Source: Poseidonocella sp. HB161398
Lineage (GTDB): Bacteria; Pseudomonadota; Alphaproteobacteria; Rhodobacterales; Rhodobacteraceae
Assembly (NCBI RefSeq): GCF_005870025.1
Contig: NZ_VATA01000050.1
Location: 1 to 45,623, forward strand
DNA: 45,623 nucleotides
Direction: 5' to 3'
This document shows, one piece after another, positions 35,373-43,746 of the stretch. The notes beneath the pieces are model-generated. The model saw only the letters and a list, made by a program, of their open reading frames with translations, was not told the origin of the DNA and did not search any database. How positions within the stretch are numbered: the stretch's first letter is position 1; every line of letters begins with the position of its first letter. Position numbers and translations under genes: made by a program.

Positions 35373-35573
35373 TCACTTGTCCTTTTTCTTCTTCTTCTTG
35401 TCTTTCTTGTCCTTCTTGCCGCCGCCCGAACGCACGACAGCGCCGGCTTCCAGGGAGGTCGAGAGAAGAAGGGTCACGGCAGGCGGCGTTGCGGCTGCAA
35501 ACCGGCCCGCCTGGCCGAGAAAGCGTCGGCGAGCCGGGGAAGAGGGCGTTTCAGCCGGATTTTGATGTTCCAT
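35373..35573 (-). CDS. Small putative Tat-exported protein with Lys/Asp tail
   Basis: 66 residues. RRRFLGQAGRFAAATPPAVT near residue 15 looks like a twin-arginine signal (RRxFL) followed by a hydrophobic stretch ending LLLSTSLEAGA. The mature part is only about 20 residues, VVRSGGG followed by alternating Lys/Asp runs. aagg lies 7 nt before the ATG. Similar tiny Tat-like proteins exist near secreted-protein and dehydrogenase genes, but I do not recognise this one. A terminator-like hairpin follows. It sits between the giant secreted protein and the third sulfotransferase. Function unknown. Confidence 0.55.
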   Translation of the reverse strand: MEHQNPAETPSSPARRRFLGQAGRFAAATPPAVTLLLSTSLEAGAVVRSGGGKKDKKDKKKKKKDK

Positions 35574-36259
35574 TGTCGAGCCTTGTCGAAAAAAGTTATG
35601 ATAAACAGTTTCTATTATACCTGTAGTATTTACCCCCTTCAAGCGCACCTGCGGATGCCCGGCGCGCTGCACAGGGAAGTGGCCGGGCGGTTCCTCCGGC
35701 GAGGGCGCAGCCGCTGCCGGAGCCACCCCGGATGCCGCATTTTCCGGCGTTTCGAGATCCGGTTGCGGCTGGTCCCGGGCCGCGCGGTGCGGCGCGGATC
35801 GCCGTCCGGCGAATCACCCCTGTCATCTCAGCCAGGGAAAATGCCGGTGGCCCCGGGCGGCTCCTGGAAAATGCCCGTTCGGCAGGCGCGCGCTGGGGGT
35901 CCGGACCCGATTCGGCGCCACGGCAGGGGAGCGGTTCTGGCCCGCGGGACTGCCTCCGGATTGGGCAGAAACCAGCCGGAAGGACCTTGCGGCGTTGGAA
36001 AATCTCTGCTGATGCATAGGCCGGACTGCCTTCGCAGAGGCCCGCGGGTTGCGCGATATCCGGCCCGGTACCGGATTGCGGGTAGTGCTCCCGTGCCTGA
36101 CGGACCAGGACGTCGCGCGCTGCCGGAAAGGAGGGCGCCTGCGCCCGGAATGTCCGGATCGTGCCATTCGGGCCGCCCCCGTGGCGTCCTGGCTCTTGCA
36201 GGCGAGCGCCTTATGGAAAATACTCTTTTCAGTTCATCAAGCAATTTTTCGGAGCATCC
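35574..36259. other. Long intergenic region without recognisable gene
   Basis: 686 bp. Open frames exist on both strands, but none has a known domain or credible ribosome-binding site. Bases 35580-35640 and 36215-36255 are AT-richer and probably hold the promoters for the small minus-strand gene and the sulfotransferase. Confidence 0.5.
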
Positions 36260-37153
36260 ATGCGGCCAAGTATTCTCGGCATCGGAGCGCAGAAATGCAC
36301 TTCCTCCTGGCTTCACGCAATCGCGGCGTCCCACCCCGAGATCGGAACTTCAGACCCGAAGGAAGTTGACTTCTTCTCCTACTATTTCGACCGCGGTTAT
36401 GCGTGGTACGAAAACCACTTTCCCGAGCTCCCCGCAGCCAGAGCCTATTTCGAATGCTCGCCGTCGTATTTCCACGATCCGCGGGCGCCGGGGCGGGCCC
36501 GGGCCTACCGGAGCGATCTCAAGGTGATCGCGATGCTGCGCGACCCGGTGGCGCGCGCCTTCTCCAATCACCTGCATGAAATCGTCAAGGGACACATCCC
36601 GCCCTGTCCCTTCGAAGACGGGCTAGCCAATAATCCCGCCTATATCGAGCAGGGGCTCTATGCGACGCATCTGGGCCGGTGGCTCGATGCCTTCGGCGAG
36701 GCGCGGGTCCGGGTGATGTTCTCGGAAGAGGTGGCGGCGGATGCCGGGGCGGCGGCGGAGTCGCTCTTCCGCTTTGCCGGCGTGGATGCCGGTTTCGACA
36801 GCCCGATCATCCGCGAGCGGCGCAATGAAAGCGACCGTGCCCGGCTTCCGGCCCTGCGGCAGTCGCTGCGCGCCGGGGGCGACTGGATGCGGCGCCGCGG
36901 ACTGGAGCCCGCCCTGGCGCGGATCAAGGAAACCGGCCCGGTGGCCTCGGTCCTGAAGGCCAACCGCGTCGAGATCCGCAGCGAGATCCCGGCGATGCGG
37001 CCCGAGACCCGGGAGCGGCTCGCCGGAATCTTCGCGCCGGAGATGGAGCGGCTGCGGGCGATGATCGGACGCGAGCGCCTGCCCTGGGAAAGGCCTGCCG
37101 CCGTTCCGGAGGCGGCCGCGCGGCCTGCCGCCATGACGGACGCGCATCCGTGA
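36260..37153 (+). CDS. PAPS-dependent sulfotransferase (3)
   Basis: 297 residues from the ATG at 36260, with ggag 5 nt upstream. PAPS loop ILGIGAQKCTSSWLHAIAAS at residues 4-23 and the 3'-phosphate motif VIAMLRDPVARAFSNHLHEI near 95. The GxQKCGT..L form (here GAQKCTSSWL) is typical of Sulfotransfer_1 enzymes that act on polysaccharides. FFSYYFDRGYAWYENHFPE near 43 is also a family feature. It overlaps the following GT4-type gene by 4 nt (GTGA). Confidence 0.88.
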   Translation: MRPSILGIGAQKCTSSWLHAIAASHPEIGTSDPKEVDFFSYYFDRGYAWYENHFPELPAARAYFECSPSYFHDPRAPGRARAYRSDLKVIAMLRDPVARAFSNHLHEIVKGHIPPCPFEDGLANNPAYIEQGLYATHLGRWLDAFGEARVRVMFSEEVAADAGAAAESLFRFAGVDAGFDSPIIRERRNESDRARLPALRQSLRAGGDWMRRRGLEPALARIKETGPVASVLKANRVEIRSEIPAMRPETRERLAGIFAPEMERLRAMIGRERLPWERPAAVPEAAARPAAMTDAHP

Positions 37154-38316
37154 CCGGCAGTCCCGAGCGCAAGCCGCTGAAACTTCTGGTCTTCGGGGCG
37201 GATGCGGCAGAGGCCTCGCAGATCCGCCGGATGCGCAGCTATCTCGCCTGCGGCTTCGAGGTCACCGGGTTCATGATGCGCCGCGCCAACATGAACCGCG
37301 CTTTCGAGCCGTTCTGGGACAATGTCCACCTGTTCGAGACGCCGAACGAGAACCCGGCCTACCGGGCGGCGACGGTTGCCGGATCGATCGCCAAGCTGCG
37401 CGCCCATCGCGCGAAGCTCGCCGGGGCGGATGTCATCATCGCCCGCAATCTAGACATGCTGGCGGTGGCGGCGGCGGCGCGGCGCATGATCTCGCCCCGC
37501 CCGGCCCTGATCTACGAATGCCTCGACATCCATCGCCTGATGACGGATGGCGGCCGCAAGGGGCGGCTGATGCGCAGCGCCGAGCGGCATCTTCTGAAGG
37601 AAACGGACATGATCCTGGTGTCCTCCCCGGCCTTCCTCCGCGAGTATTTCCAGCCGGTCCAGCACTGGGCGGGCCGGAGCTGCCTGGTGGAGAACAAGCT
37701 CTGGATCGATCCCGGCGGCCCCGAGCGCCCGGCGCCCGATCCCGGGATTCCGGAGGATTGGAGCGCCGAGAGGCCGCTCCGGCTGGGCTGGGTCGGAAGC
37801 CTGCGCTGCCGCCCGAGCCTTGAGCTGCTGGCCGAGGTGGCGGACCGGCTGGGGCCGCGGATCCGGATCGAGATGCACGGTATCGTCCACCGCCACGCCG
37901 TCCCCGATTTCGACGAGACCGTCGCGGCGCGGCCCAACATGATCTGGCACGGGCCCTATGACTATCCGCAGGGGCTGGCGGAGATCTATCGCGGCTGCGA
38001 CCTGGTCTGGTCGCAGGACCTCTGGCAATGGGGAACGAATTCCACCTGGCTTCTGCCCAACCGCATCTACGAGGCCAGCTATTTCGGCTGTCCCTCCGTG
38101 GCGGTCGATGGCACCGAGACGGGGCGCCGCGTGGCCGACGGGCTGGGCTGGACCATCGCCGCGCCGGATGCCGAGGCTCTGGCGCATCTTCTCGAGCGCC
38201 TCTCTCCGGCCGAGATCCGCGCCCGGCGGGATGCTCTTCTCGGCCAGGAGGATCTGAGCTTCCGCCACAGCACCGAGGAGATCGCGGCAGCCATCCGCCA
38301 GCCCCTGATAGCGTGA
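37150..38316 (+). CDS. Glycosyltransferase, GT-B fold (GT4-like)
   Basis: 388 residues from GTG at 37150. VIIARNLDMLAVAAAARRM near residue 98 and LIYECLDIHRLM near 118 are typical of GT4-type glycosyltransferases. LGWVGSLRCRPSLELLAEVA near 215 starts the donor domain, and LLPNRIYEASYFGCPSVAVD near 300 is the donor-binding N.I.E....G.P motif. It is coupled to the third sulfotransferase, suggesting the same residue is added and then sulfated (inference). Confidence 0.85.
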   Translation: MTGSPERKPLKLLVFGADAAEASQIRRMRSYLACGFEVTGFMMRRANMNRAFEPFWDNVHLFETPNENPAYRAATVAGSIAKLRAHRAKLAGADVIIARNLDMLAVAAAARRMISPRPALIYECLDIHRLMTDGGRKGRLMRSAERHLLKETDMILVSSPAFLREYFQPVQHWAGRSCLVENKLWIDPGGPERPAPDPGIPEDWSAERPLRLGWVGSLRCRPSLELLAEVADRLGPRIRIEMHGIVHRHAVPDFDETVAARPNMIWHGPYDYPQGLAEIYRGCDLVWSQDLWQWGTNSTWLLPNRIYEASYFGCPSVAVDGTETGRRVADGLGWTIAAPDAEALAHLLERLSPAEIRARRDALLGQEDLSFRHSTEEIAAAIRQPLIA

Positions 38317-38958
38317 ACCCGGAGGACTGCCGCGCGGGTGCCGTTTCCGGACGCGGCTGTGGCGGGGTTTCAGGGCTGGGTGCGCATCCGCAGCAACAGG
38401 GGCGGGCCTGCGCATGCTGGGGAGAGCGTCGATGTTCCGGGGCCGCCATTCGTGGTGGCTGAGGCGGCATTTCATTCCGGTGCGGGGTCATTTCAACCGT
38501 CCCGTGCGGCACGGCATCGCGGCGGTCGATACTAAAGAAGACAATGAAAGGCGATTGGAATTTGGTTCACTGGGAAAATGCTTTCCTCACCCGTGCCGCC
38601 GGGGTTCCTGAATCGGCGGGAATGCGCTACTTGCGAGCTTCATTTCTTCTGGGTTGGGGCGCAATCTGGCGATGGTCCCAGGCCCTTCGCGACGGCAGAT
38701 TTTTTACACTGCGACAAGAAAACGTGCTGTTTTTTGGTGCAGGAATGCTACGCACTTGGAATATCCGTTGCGTTGCAATCAAGATAAGTGTCTACCCTGA
38801 TATTTGCGCGGGTAGGTGTCAATTAATTAATAAGTGAATAATCAGACGGCCATGGTTGGGGTTCTTCTGGTTTTGTTTTTTCAGTCTCGCGTACCGAATG
38901 AATTCTACCTTCCGGGGGCGAGTTTGGGTGATTAAAGGAATTTGTTGAGGGGGTTTTT
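38317..38958. promoter_or_regulatory. Long leader upstream of the ExoY-like gene
   Basis: 642 bp with no recognisable gene. Bases about 38690-38958 are AT-rich (including aattaattaataag near 38821) and should contain the exoY promoter and any operators. A short plus-strand frame at 38544-38837 has no recognisable domain. Confidence 0.5.
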
Positions 38959-39663
38959 ATGAATTCTGGAAATGCCAAGTCCGAGGTGCAGCAAGGTCCG
39001 ATTGGCGACGCCTCGATTGACGTTCTTTATTTTCCTGACGGACGTTCATTATCGAAGATGTTCAAGAGGTTGTTCGATGTTGTGTTCTCCAGTGCCGCGC
39101 TGATTTCCTTTGCGTCACTGATGATCATCATATTTCTTTTATTGAAGGTGAGTTCGAAAGGATCGGCTTTTTTCATTCATCATCGCGTCGGAGTGAACGG
39201 GGAACTCTTCCCGTGCCTGAAATTCCGGACGATGCATGCGGATTCCGATATCCGGCTGAGTCAGCTGCTCGAAAAACATCCAGAGGTTGCGGAAGAGTAT
39301 TTCCGGACCCGGAAAATCCGCAACGATCCGCGGATCATTCCGGGCATCGGCACTTTCCTCCGCCGGACCAGCCTCGACGAGCTGCCGCAGTTTTTCAACG
39401 TCATTGCGGGGCATATGAGCATTGTCGGTCCGCGCCCGGTCACTCTGGCCGAATGGCAGGAACATTACGGAATGCATCATCCCTACACCTCCATGCGGCC
39501 GGGCATTACGGGAAAATGGCAGGTGTCGGGCCGCAATGATGTCTCCTACCAGGAGCGGGTTGATCTGGACGCGAGCTACATCGAAAACTGGTCCTTCCTG
39601 GACGATTTCGCGATCATCATGCAAACGTTCAGGGTCGTCTGCGTGGACCGGAATGGGCACTAG
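38959..39663 (+). CDS. exoY: Undecaprenyl-phosphate sugar-phosphate transferase (ExoY-like)
   Basis: 234 residues, the short ExoY/WbaP C-domain form. One N-terminal helix (ALISFASLMIIIFLLLKV near residue 47) is followed by the bacterial sugar transferase core: CLKFRTMHADSD near 88, FLRRTSLDELPQFFNVIAG near 135 with the catalytic Asp-Glu, MSIVGPRPVTLAEW, and MRPGITGKWQVSGRND near 180. It starts the repeat unit by moving galactose- or glucose-1-phosphate to undecaprenyl phosphate. gaggggg lies 5-11 nt before the ATG. Its long AT-rich leader suggests regulated expression. Confidence 0.93.
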   Translation: MNSGNAKSEVQQGPIGDASIDVLYFPDGRSLSKMFKRLFDVVFSSAALISFASLMIIIFLLLKVSSKGSAFFIHHRVGVNGELFPCLKFRTMHADSDIRLSQLLEKHPEVAEEYFRTRKIRNDPRIIPGIGTFLRRTSLDELPQFFNVIAGHMSIVGPRPVTLAEWQEHYGMHHPYTSMRPGITGKWQVSGRNDVSYQERVDLDASYIENWSFLDDFAIIMQTFRVVCVDRNGH

Positions 39664-39667
39664 ATGA

Positions 39668-39704
39668 GCCCTGACCGCTAACCTTGGGCAGTAGGGCAAA
39701 TTTT
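39668..39704 (+). terminator. Possible terminator after the ExoY-like gene
   Basis: gccct/agggc arms with an internal cc..gg pairing, followed by aaatttttg. The stem is short, so support is modest. Confidence 0.35.
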
Positions 39705-39788
39705 TGTTAGGAAAGCAATTTATTGCATCTCGGGCTGCACCCGCTATAATTGATCGCATCACGGAACCGGCGAGAACAGCTCTTGCGG

Positions 39789-40016
39789 ATGCACATGCGA
39801 AATCTACTCGTAACCGCGCCGATCATTGCCGTTGTCATTGCGGTCGTTCTCTATGGTCTGTCGATGCCTCTCTGGATTGTCATCTGTGCAGCCCTTTTCT
39901 CGGCGCCTCTTGTCGTGCTGATCGCCCTTGCCGCGGACACCAGGCGCGGCAAGGACGGACAGAACGCGTGCATCGGGAAAGCCCGCGACAAAGACGGCGA
40001 AAGCGATCGAAAGTAG
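39789..40016 (+). CDS. Small membrane protein, possible ExoX/SyrA-type EPS repressor
   Basis: 75 residues (or 73 from the second ATG at 39795). Two hydrophobic segments, LLVTAPIIAVVIAVVLYGLS and WIVICAALFSAPLVVLIALA, then a charged tail. Size, layout and position next to exoY recall ExoX/PsiA/SyrA proteins, which bind or restrain ExoY and lower EPS synthesis. The sequence match is only by pattern, so the call is tentative. No strong ribosome-binding site is visible. Confidence 0.5.
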   Translation: MHMRNLLVTAPIIAVVIAVVLYGLSMPLWIVICAALFSAPLVVLIALAADTRRGKDGQNACIGKARDKDGESDRK

Positions 40017-40244
40017 GGCCTTCCGCTTTCGGCGATGATTGGAAAACTTTTAATATGTTATTTAATATTTCGTTTTTAATCAGAAGTATATGATGACATG
40101 ATTGGAGAGCAATGGAAAAGGGAACATGCCGGTCCGGACTATCGGATGGCGTCCCTTGAGGTGCCCAGAGCGATGTCGAGACGCTTGGGGCAGGTGTTTT
40201 CATGAGGCAAGGTTTCCGTATTTCGGGTAGGGGCAGTTTCAAGA

Positions 40245-42275
40245 ATGAGAGATTTGGAAGAGACGCGCTCGGACGTGACCCTGTCCGGCAGGGGAGCGGT
40301 TTCGCCGGAAGAAATCCTGGTGGTCGTACCAGCACTGAACGAGGCCGAAAATATCGAAACCTGCCTCGTTTCGCTCATTGGCGAAGACCCTTTCATGACG
40401 GCAGTGACAATTGTCGTGGCAGACGGAGGCAGCCGTGACGCGACGCGGGAGATCGTGGGGCAGCTGTCGGGCCGCTTTCCCGAACTGGCCTGCATCGACA
40501 ATCCCGGGCGCCTGCAATCCGCCGCGGTCAATCTCGCGGTCGAGACCTGCAGCACGCCGGATCACCGCTATCTGGTGCGCTGCGACGCCCATGCCGCCTA
40601 TCCGCCGGGCTATGTCAGGGCCGTCGCGGAGTCGCTTGCAGCGCGCCCCGAGGCGGCGGCGGTCGCGACCGTCATGGACGCGGTTGGCAGCGGCGGCTGG
40701 CAGCGCGCGGCAAGCTGGGTCGTCGACACGCCCCTGGGATCCGGCGGCTCCGCGCATCGGGGCGGGCAGCGCTCGGGCTGGGTCGACCACGCCCATCATG
40801 CCGGTTTCCGGCTCGACTGGTTCCGCAAGGTCGGCGGCTATGACGAGGCGTTCAGCCATAACGAGGATGCCGAGCTCGACCACCGTCTCGGCCTGGCGGG
40901 CGGGCGCATCTGGCTCGATGCGGGGATCCGCATGGACTACAAGATGCGCGACAGCCTGCGCGGGCTCTGCCGGCAGTACTGGAGCTACGGGCGCGGGCGG
41001 GCGCGGACCGTGCTGAAGCACCGGATGCGGCCCCGCCTCCGGCAGCTCCTGCCGGTGGTCCTGGTGCTCGGGCTCGGCGGGTCGCTGCTCTTGGGAACGG
41101 TCTGGACACCGGCGCTGCTTCTGCCCGCGCTCTACGGTGTCTCTCTGCTGATTGTGTCCCTGGTCGGGGCCGCTGCCCTGCGCAGCCCCTGCGGCCTCGG
41201 CGCGGGACCGGCCCTGGCGGCAATGCATCTGCCCTGGGGGATGGGCTTCCTGGTACAGCTGGCGGCGACCGCCTTGGGCCGCAAACGGCCACCGGTGCAT
41301 GCCGCACCGGGTCCGCGGATCGCGGCCGGAGCCGGGCAGAGGCCGATGGCGCCGGGCGGGAAAGTCGCCCTCGACATCCTGATCTGCACCTTCCGCCGCC
41401 CGGAGCTGGCCGACGCATTGCACTCGCTCGACCGGCAGGCGGATACAGGAGCCTTCGATCTCCGGATCGTCGTCGCGGACAATGACACGGAACCGACGGC
41501 CCGGGACATCGTCGCCGCAGCCTCTGCCGAGATGCAGGCCGCGGTCGCCTATCTGCATGCGCCAGCGCGCAATATCTCGATCGCGCGCAATGCCGGGCTA
41601 GCGGCGGCAAGCCAGCGCGGAGCGGATTGGGTCGCGTTTCTCGATGATGACGAATGCGCGGACCCGGACTGGCTCGCCGAACTCTGGCAGGCGGCAGGCA
41701 GCGGGGCCGACGCGGTGTTCGGTCCGTCGCTGGCCAGCTACCGCGACGACGCTCCGGGCTGGATGCGCCGCCAGGACTGCCATTCGAACTGGCCCAGGCG
41801 CCATAACGGCGCGGTCGAGACCGGCCATACCTGCAACGCCCTGCTGCGATGGCAGGGCGCGCCCTGGCAGGAAGAGCGCTTCGACCTCGCCAGGGGCCGG
41901 TCCGGAGGAGAGGATACCGAATTCTTCTTCCGGCTGTCCCGCCTGGGGGCGCGGTACGAGATCTGCGAGACGGCGGTGGTGCGCGAATCCGTGCCGGCCA
42001 CGCGCCTGACGTTGCGCTGGCTCCTGCAGCGGCGCTTCCGGTCGGGGCAGAGCTATTCGGCGTCGGCCCCGGGCATCGCCGCGAGAGTGGGGTTGACGGT
42101 GTCTGCATCCGCCAAGCTTGCGGTCTGCGGCGGCGGCGCCCTGCTCCAGTCCTGGTCGCCGGACCGTCGGAGCTTCTGGGTGCTGCGGGGCGCGCTCCAC
42201 GCCGGGGTGATCGCCGGCTGCTTCCGGATGCGCCAGCCCGAGATCTACGGCGCCGCCGGAACAGCCGATCCCTAG
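40245..42275 (+). CDS. Bifunctional ExoA-ExoM-type GT2 fusion
   Basis: 676 residues. First half is ExoA-like: ILVVVPALNEAENIETCLVS near residue 24, VADGGSRDATREIV near 57, DNPGRLQSAAVNLAVE near 84, RCDAHAAYPPGYV near 110, and HNEDAELDHRL near 205, with membrane segments near 268-350. Second half is ExoM-like: LDILICTFRRPELADALHSL near 379, ARNISIARNAGLAAAS near 445, AFLDDDECADPDWLA near 465, and GGEDTEFFFRL near 545. In Sinorhizobium ExoA and ExoM are separate enzymes adding the second and fourth sugars of succinoglycan. Both halves keep their motifs, so both may be active. Last EPS gene before the IS21 remnant. Confidence 0.88.
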   Translation: MRDLEETRSDVTLSGRGAVSPEEILVVVPALNEAENIETCLVSLIGEDPFMTAVTIVVADGGSRDATREIVGQLSGRFPELACIDNPGRLQSAAVNLAVETCSTPDHRYLVRCDAHAAYPPGYVRAVAESLAARPEAAAVATVMDAVGSGGWQRAASWVVDTPLGSGGSAHRGGQRSGWVDHAHHAGFRLDWFRKVGGYDEAFSHNEDAELDHRLGLAGGRIWLDAGIRMDYKMRDSLRGLCRQYWSYGRGRARTVLKHRMRPRLRQLLPVVLVLGLGGSLLLGTVWTPALLLPALYGVSLLIVSLVGAAALRSPCGLGAGPALAAMHLPWGMGFLVQLAATALGRKRPPVHAAPGPRIAAGAGQRPMAPGGKVALDILICTFRRPELADALHSLDRQADTGAFDLRIVVADNDTEPTARDIVAAASAEMQAAVAYLHAPARNISIARNAGLAAASQRGADWVAFLDDDECADPDWLAELWQAAGSGADAVFGPSLASYRDDAPGWMRRQDCHSNWPRRHNGAVETGHTCNALLRWQGAPWQEERFDLARGRSGGEDTEFFFRLSRLGARYEICETAVVRESVPATRLTLRWLLQRRFRSGQSYSASAPGIAARVGLTVSASAKLAVCGGGALLQSWSPDRRSFWVLRGALHAGVIAGCFRMRQPEIYGAAGTADP

Positions 42276-42682
42276 CAGGGTGCTGAAACAGCCGTGCTTC
42301 GACGCCGACTGCGGAACATGATCGATCACCGGCGGACGAACGGCGGAGACAGATGTCAATGGCAACTGAATTTTCCCAGTTCGGGCAATTTGGAATTCCC
42401 CACTTCGGCGGTTCCGGCGATCAGGCGGGGTCAGTGATCGGCAGCTCCATTGCGGATTTTCGGCGGCCGTCCGCGGCGCTTCGGCGGCGGGGGCGGCATG
42501 ATGGGCGCGTTTGCGCGGACATGTTCCGGGATCAGGTCGGCATGGGCGCGCAGCCGGTAGCTGGCGCCCTCGATCTGGACGACGACCGCGTGGTGCAGAA
42601 GCCGTTAGAGCAGCGCCGTGGCGACGACCGGATCGCCGAAGACCTCTCCCCGCTCCGCAAATCCGCGGTTGGAGGTTATGAG

Positions 42683-42719
42683 TGAGCCATGGTGTCTCCA
42701 TGGTTCGAGACCCATGGCG
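42683..42719 (+). repeat. T2 insert in istB (37 nt)
   Basis: TGAG...GGCG before AAC. Stem GCCATGG/CCATGGC plus GTC/GAC, loop TCCATGGTTCGA. It lies between EKGA and the LTSN codons of istB. Confidence 0.88.
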
Positions 42720-42760
42720 AACGCGCCCTTCTCGTAGCGGGCGTTGACCTGCTGGAAGAT

Positions 42761-42803
42761 TGGAGGGGGACCGTGGCCGAAGTGCGGCCGCGAAAGCCCC
42801 CGG
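42761..42803 (+). repeat. T1 insert in istB (43 nt)
   Basis: Outer stem GGGGG/CCCCC, conserved GACC and GCGAAAG, inner GGCCG/CGGCC. Removal gives GGANVIFQQVNAR, family length exactly. Outer and inner stems both differ from other T1 copies but still pair. Confidence 0.9.
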
Positions 42804-43082
42804 AACGTTGGCCCCGCCCTGGGTGATCGGCAGGTAGCCGAACTCGTCGACGATCAGCAGCGAGGCGCGGGCATGGAACCGGATCTTCTCCGGCAGGCGG
42901 CCTGACCGCTCGGCCTGGGACAGCGCCTCGATCAGCTCGGCGAGCGTGGCGCGGTAGACCGTGCGCCCCGCCTTCGCCGCCGCCACGCCAAGCGCCGTCG
43001 CAAGATGGCTCTTCCCGGTGCCTGGCGGGCCAGGGAAATGGACCACCTCCGAACGGCGGATGAAGCCGAGCTGGGCAAGCGC

Positions 43083-43123
43083 GTCCGGCATGGGCCTCGG
43101 ACCATGGCGGCCTCATGCCGAAC
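43083..43123 (-). repeat. T2 insert in istB (about 36 nt net)
   Basis: Minus-strand arms GTTCGGCATG/CATGCCGGAC and GGCC/GGCC around GCCATGGTCCGA. It lies in the DRERILALAQLGF block. Confidence 0.85.
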
Positions 43124-43151
43124 TCCGCTCCCGGTCCAGCGACGGCTAGAG

Positions 43152-43194
43152 TTCGAGCGGAAAGCGATCTGTCCGGGGGACAGATCGCCGCGAG
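43152..43194 (+). repeat. T3 insert in istB (43 nt)
   Basis: Main stem gcgatctgtcc/ggacagatcgc, GGG loop, outer GTTC/GAAC and GCG/CGC stems separated by GA/GA. It lies after KTLESFDF. Confidence 0.88.
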
Positions 43195-43225
43195 AACGAA
43201 GTCGAAGCTTTCCAGCGTCTTGATG

Positions 43226-43264
43226 CGTTGCCTGGCAGGCGAATGCATGCATTCGCCGAGAGGG
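43226..43264 (-). repeat. T4 insert in istB (39 nt)
   Basis: Minus strand CCCTCTCGG, palindrome gcgaatgcatgcattcgc, then CTGCCAGGCAACG. Removal gives M-P-I-K-T-L-E-S-F. Confidence 0.85.
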
Positions 43265-43324
43265 GGCATCAGCTTGGCGGTGCGCAGGGCGACGTCGACG
43301 TGGCGGCCTTCGCGGGTAACACTC

Positions 43325-43404
43325 GCCGTCGCCAGCGATGCTCGGACCGGTGGCGCATCCGCTGGCAACTCCCCGGACCGATGGCGGACAACGGCTCGTT
43401 CTCC
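43325..43404 (-). repeat. Nested pair of T2 inserts in istB
   Basis: An inner T2 (43331-43366: stem GCCAGCG/CGCTGGC, ATGC/GCAT, loop GCCACCGGTCCGA) appears to sit in the 3' arm of an outer T2 whose loop GCCATCGGTCCGG and arms GCCG/CGGC lie on either side. Both fall between SLLS and TREGRHVDVALRTAKL. Confidence 0.65.
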
Positions 43405-43709
43405 GCTCAGCAGGCTGTCGATCGCCTCGACGGCAGTGATCTCGCCCTTCTCCAGCTGCTGCAGCGTGTGATCGGGCGCCTCCAGCGCGCGCGGCATCTT
43501 CAGCCCGACGAGGGCGCCGCGGATGCGGTCGAGCAGCGCGCTCATGGCTGGCCACCCGCAGCCAGGCGGCGGCCGAAAGCATGGTAGAAGTCCAGCGGGC
43601 GGCGCAGGCCCTGGACCGGCATCTGCTGGAGCGGGCGCGTGCGATGGGCGGGATCGACCCGGCGCAGCGCCTTGCCCTCGAGCACCGGGTGCCGGGCAAT
43701 CAGCGCGTT

Positions 43710-43746
43710 CGGGCATTCCTTCTGACCAATGGCAGTCATGCCCTCG
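43710..43746 (-). repeat. T2 insert in istA (37 nt)
   Basis: CGAG...CCCG before AAC; stem GGGCAT/ATGCCC, loop GCCATTGGTCAGA. Removal gives V-E-E-N-A-L-I-A-R in frame. Confidence 0.88.

Larger units (their letters stand above)
42431..43545 (-). pseudogene. istB: IstB-type transposition ATPase, broken by short inserts
   Basis: Starts MSALLDRIRGALVGLKMPRA at 43545 (overlapping the istA stop by 4 nt) and ends ...KIRNGAADH. Walker A GPPGTGKSHLATALGVAA, Walker B LLIVDEFGYLPI, and ALLDRLLHHAVVVQIEG-type C-terminus are present. The frame is interrupted at SLLS, KLMP, KTLESFDF, DRER, GGAN and YEKGA by inserts of 36-43 nt. Removing them restores NVIFQQVNARYEKG and MPIKTLESFDF. One CAG to TAG change (in FQPSLDR) and other substitutions show decay beyond the inserts. 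Confidence 0.85.
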
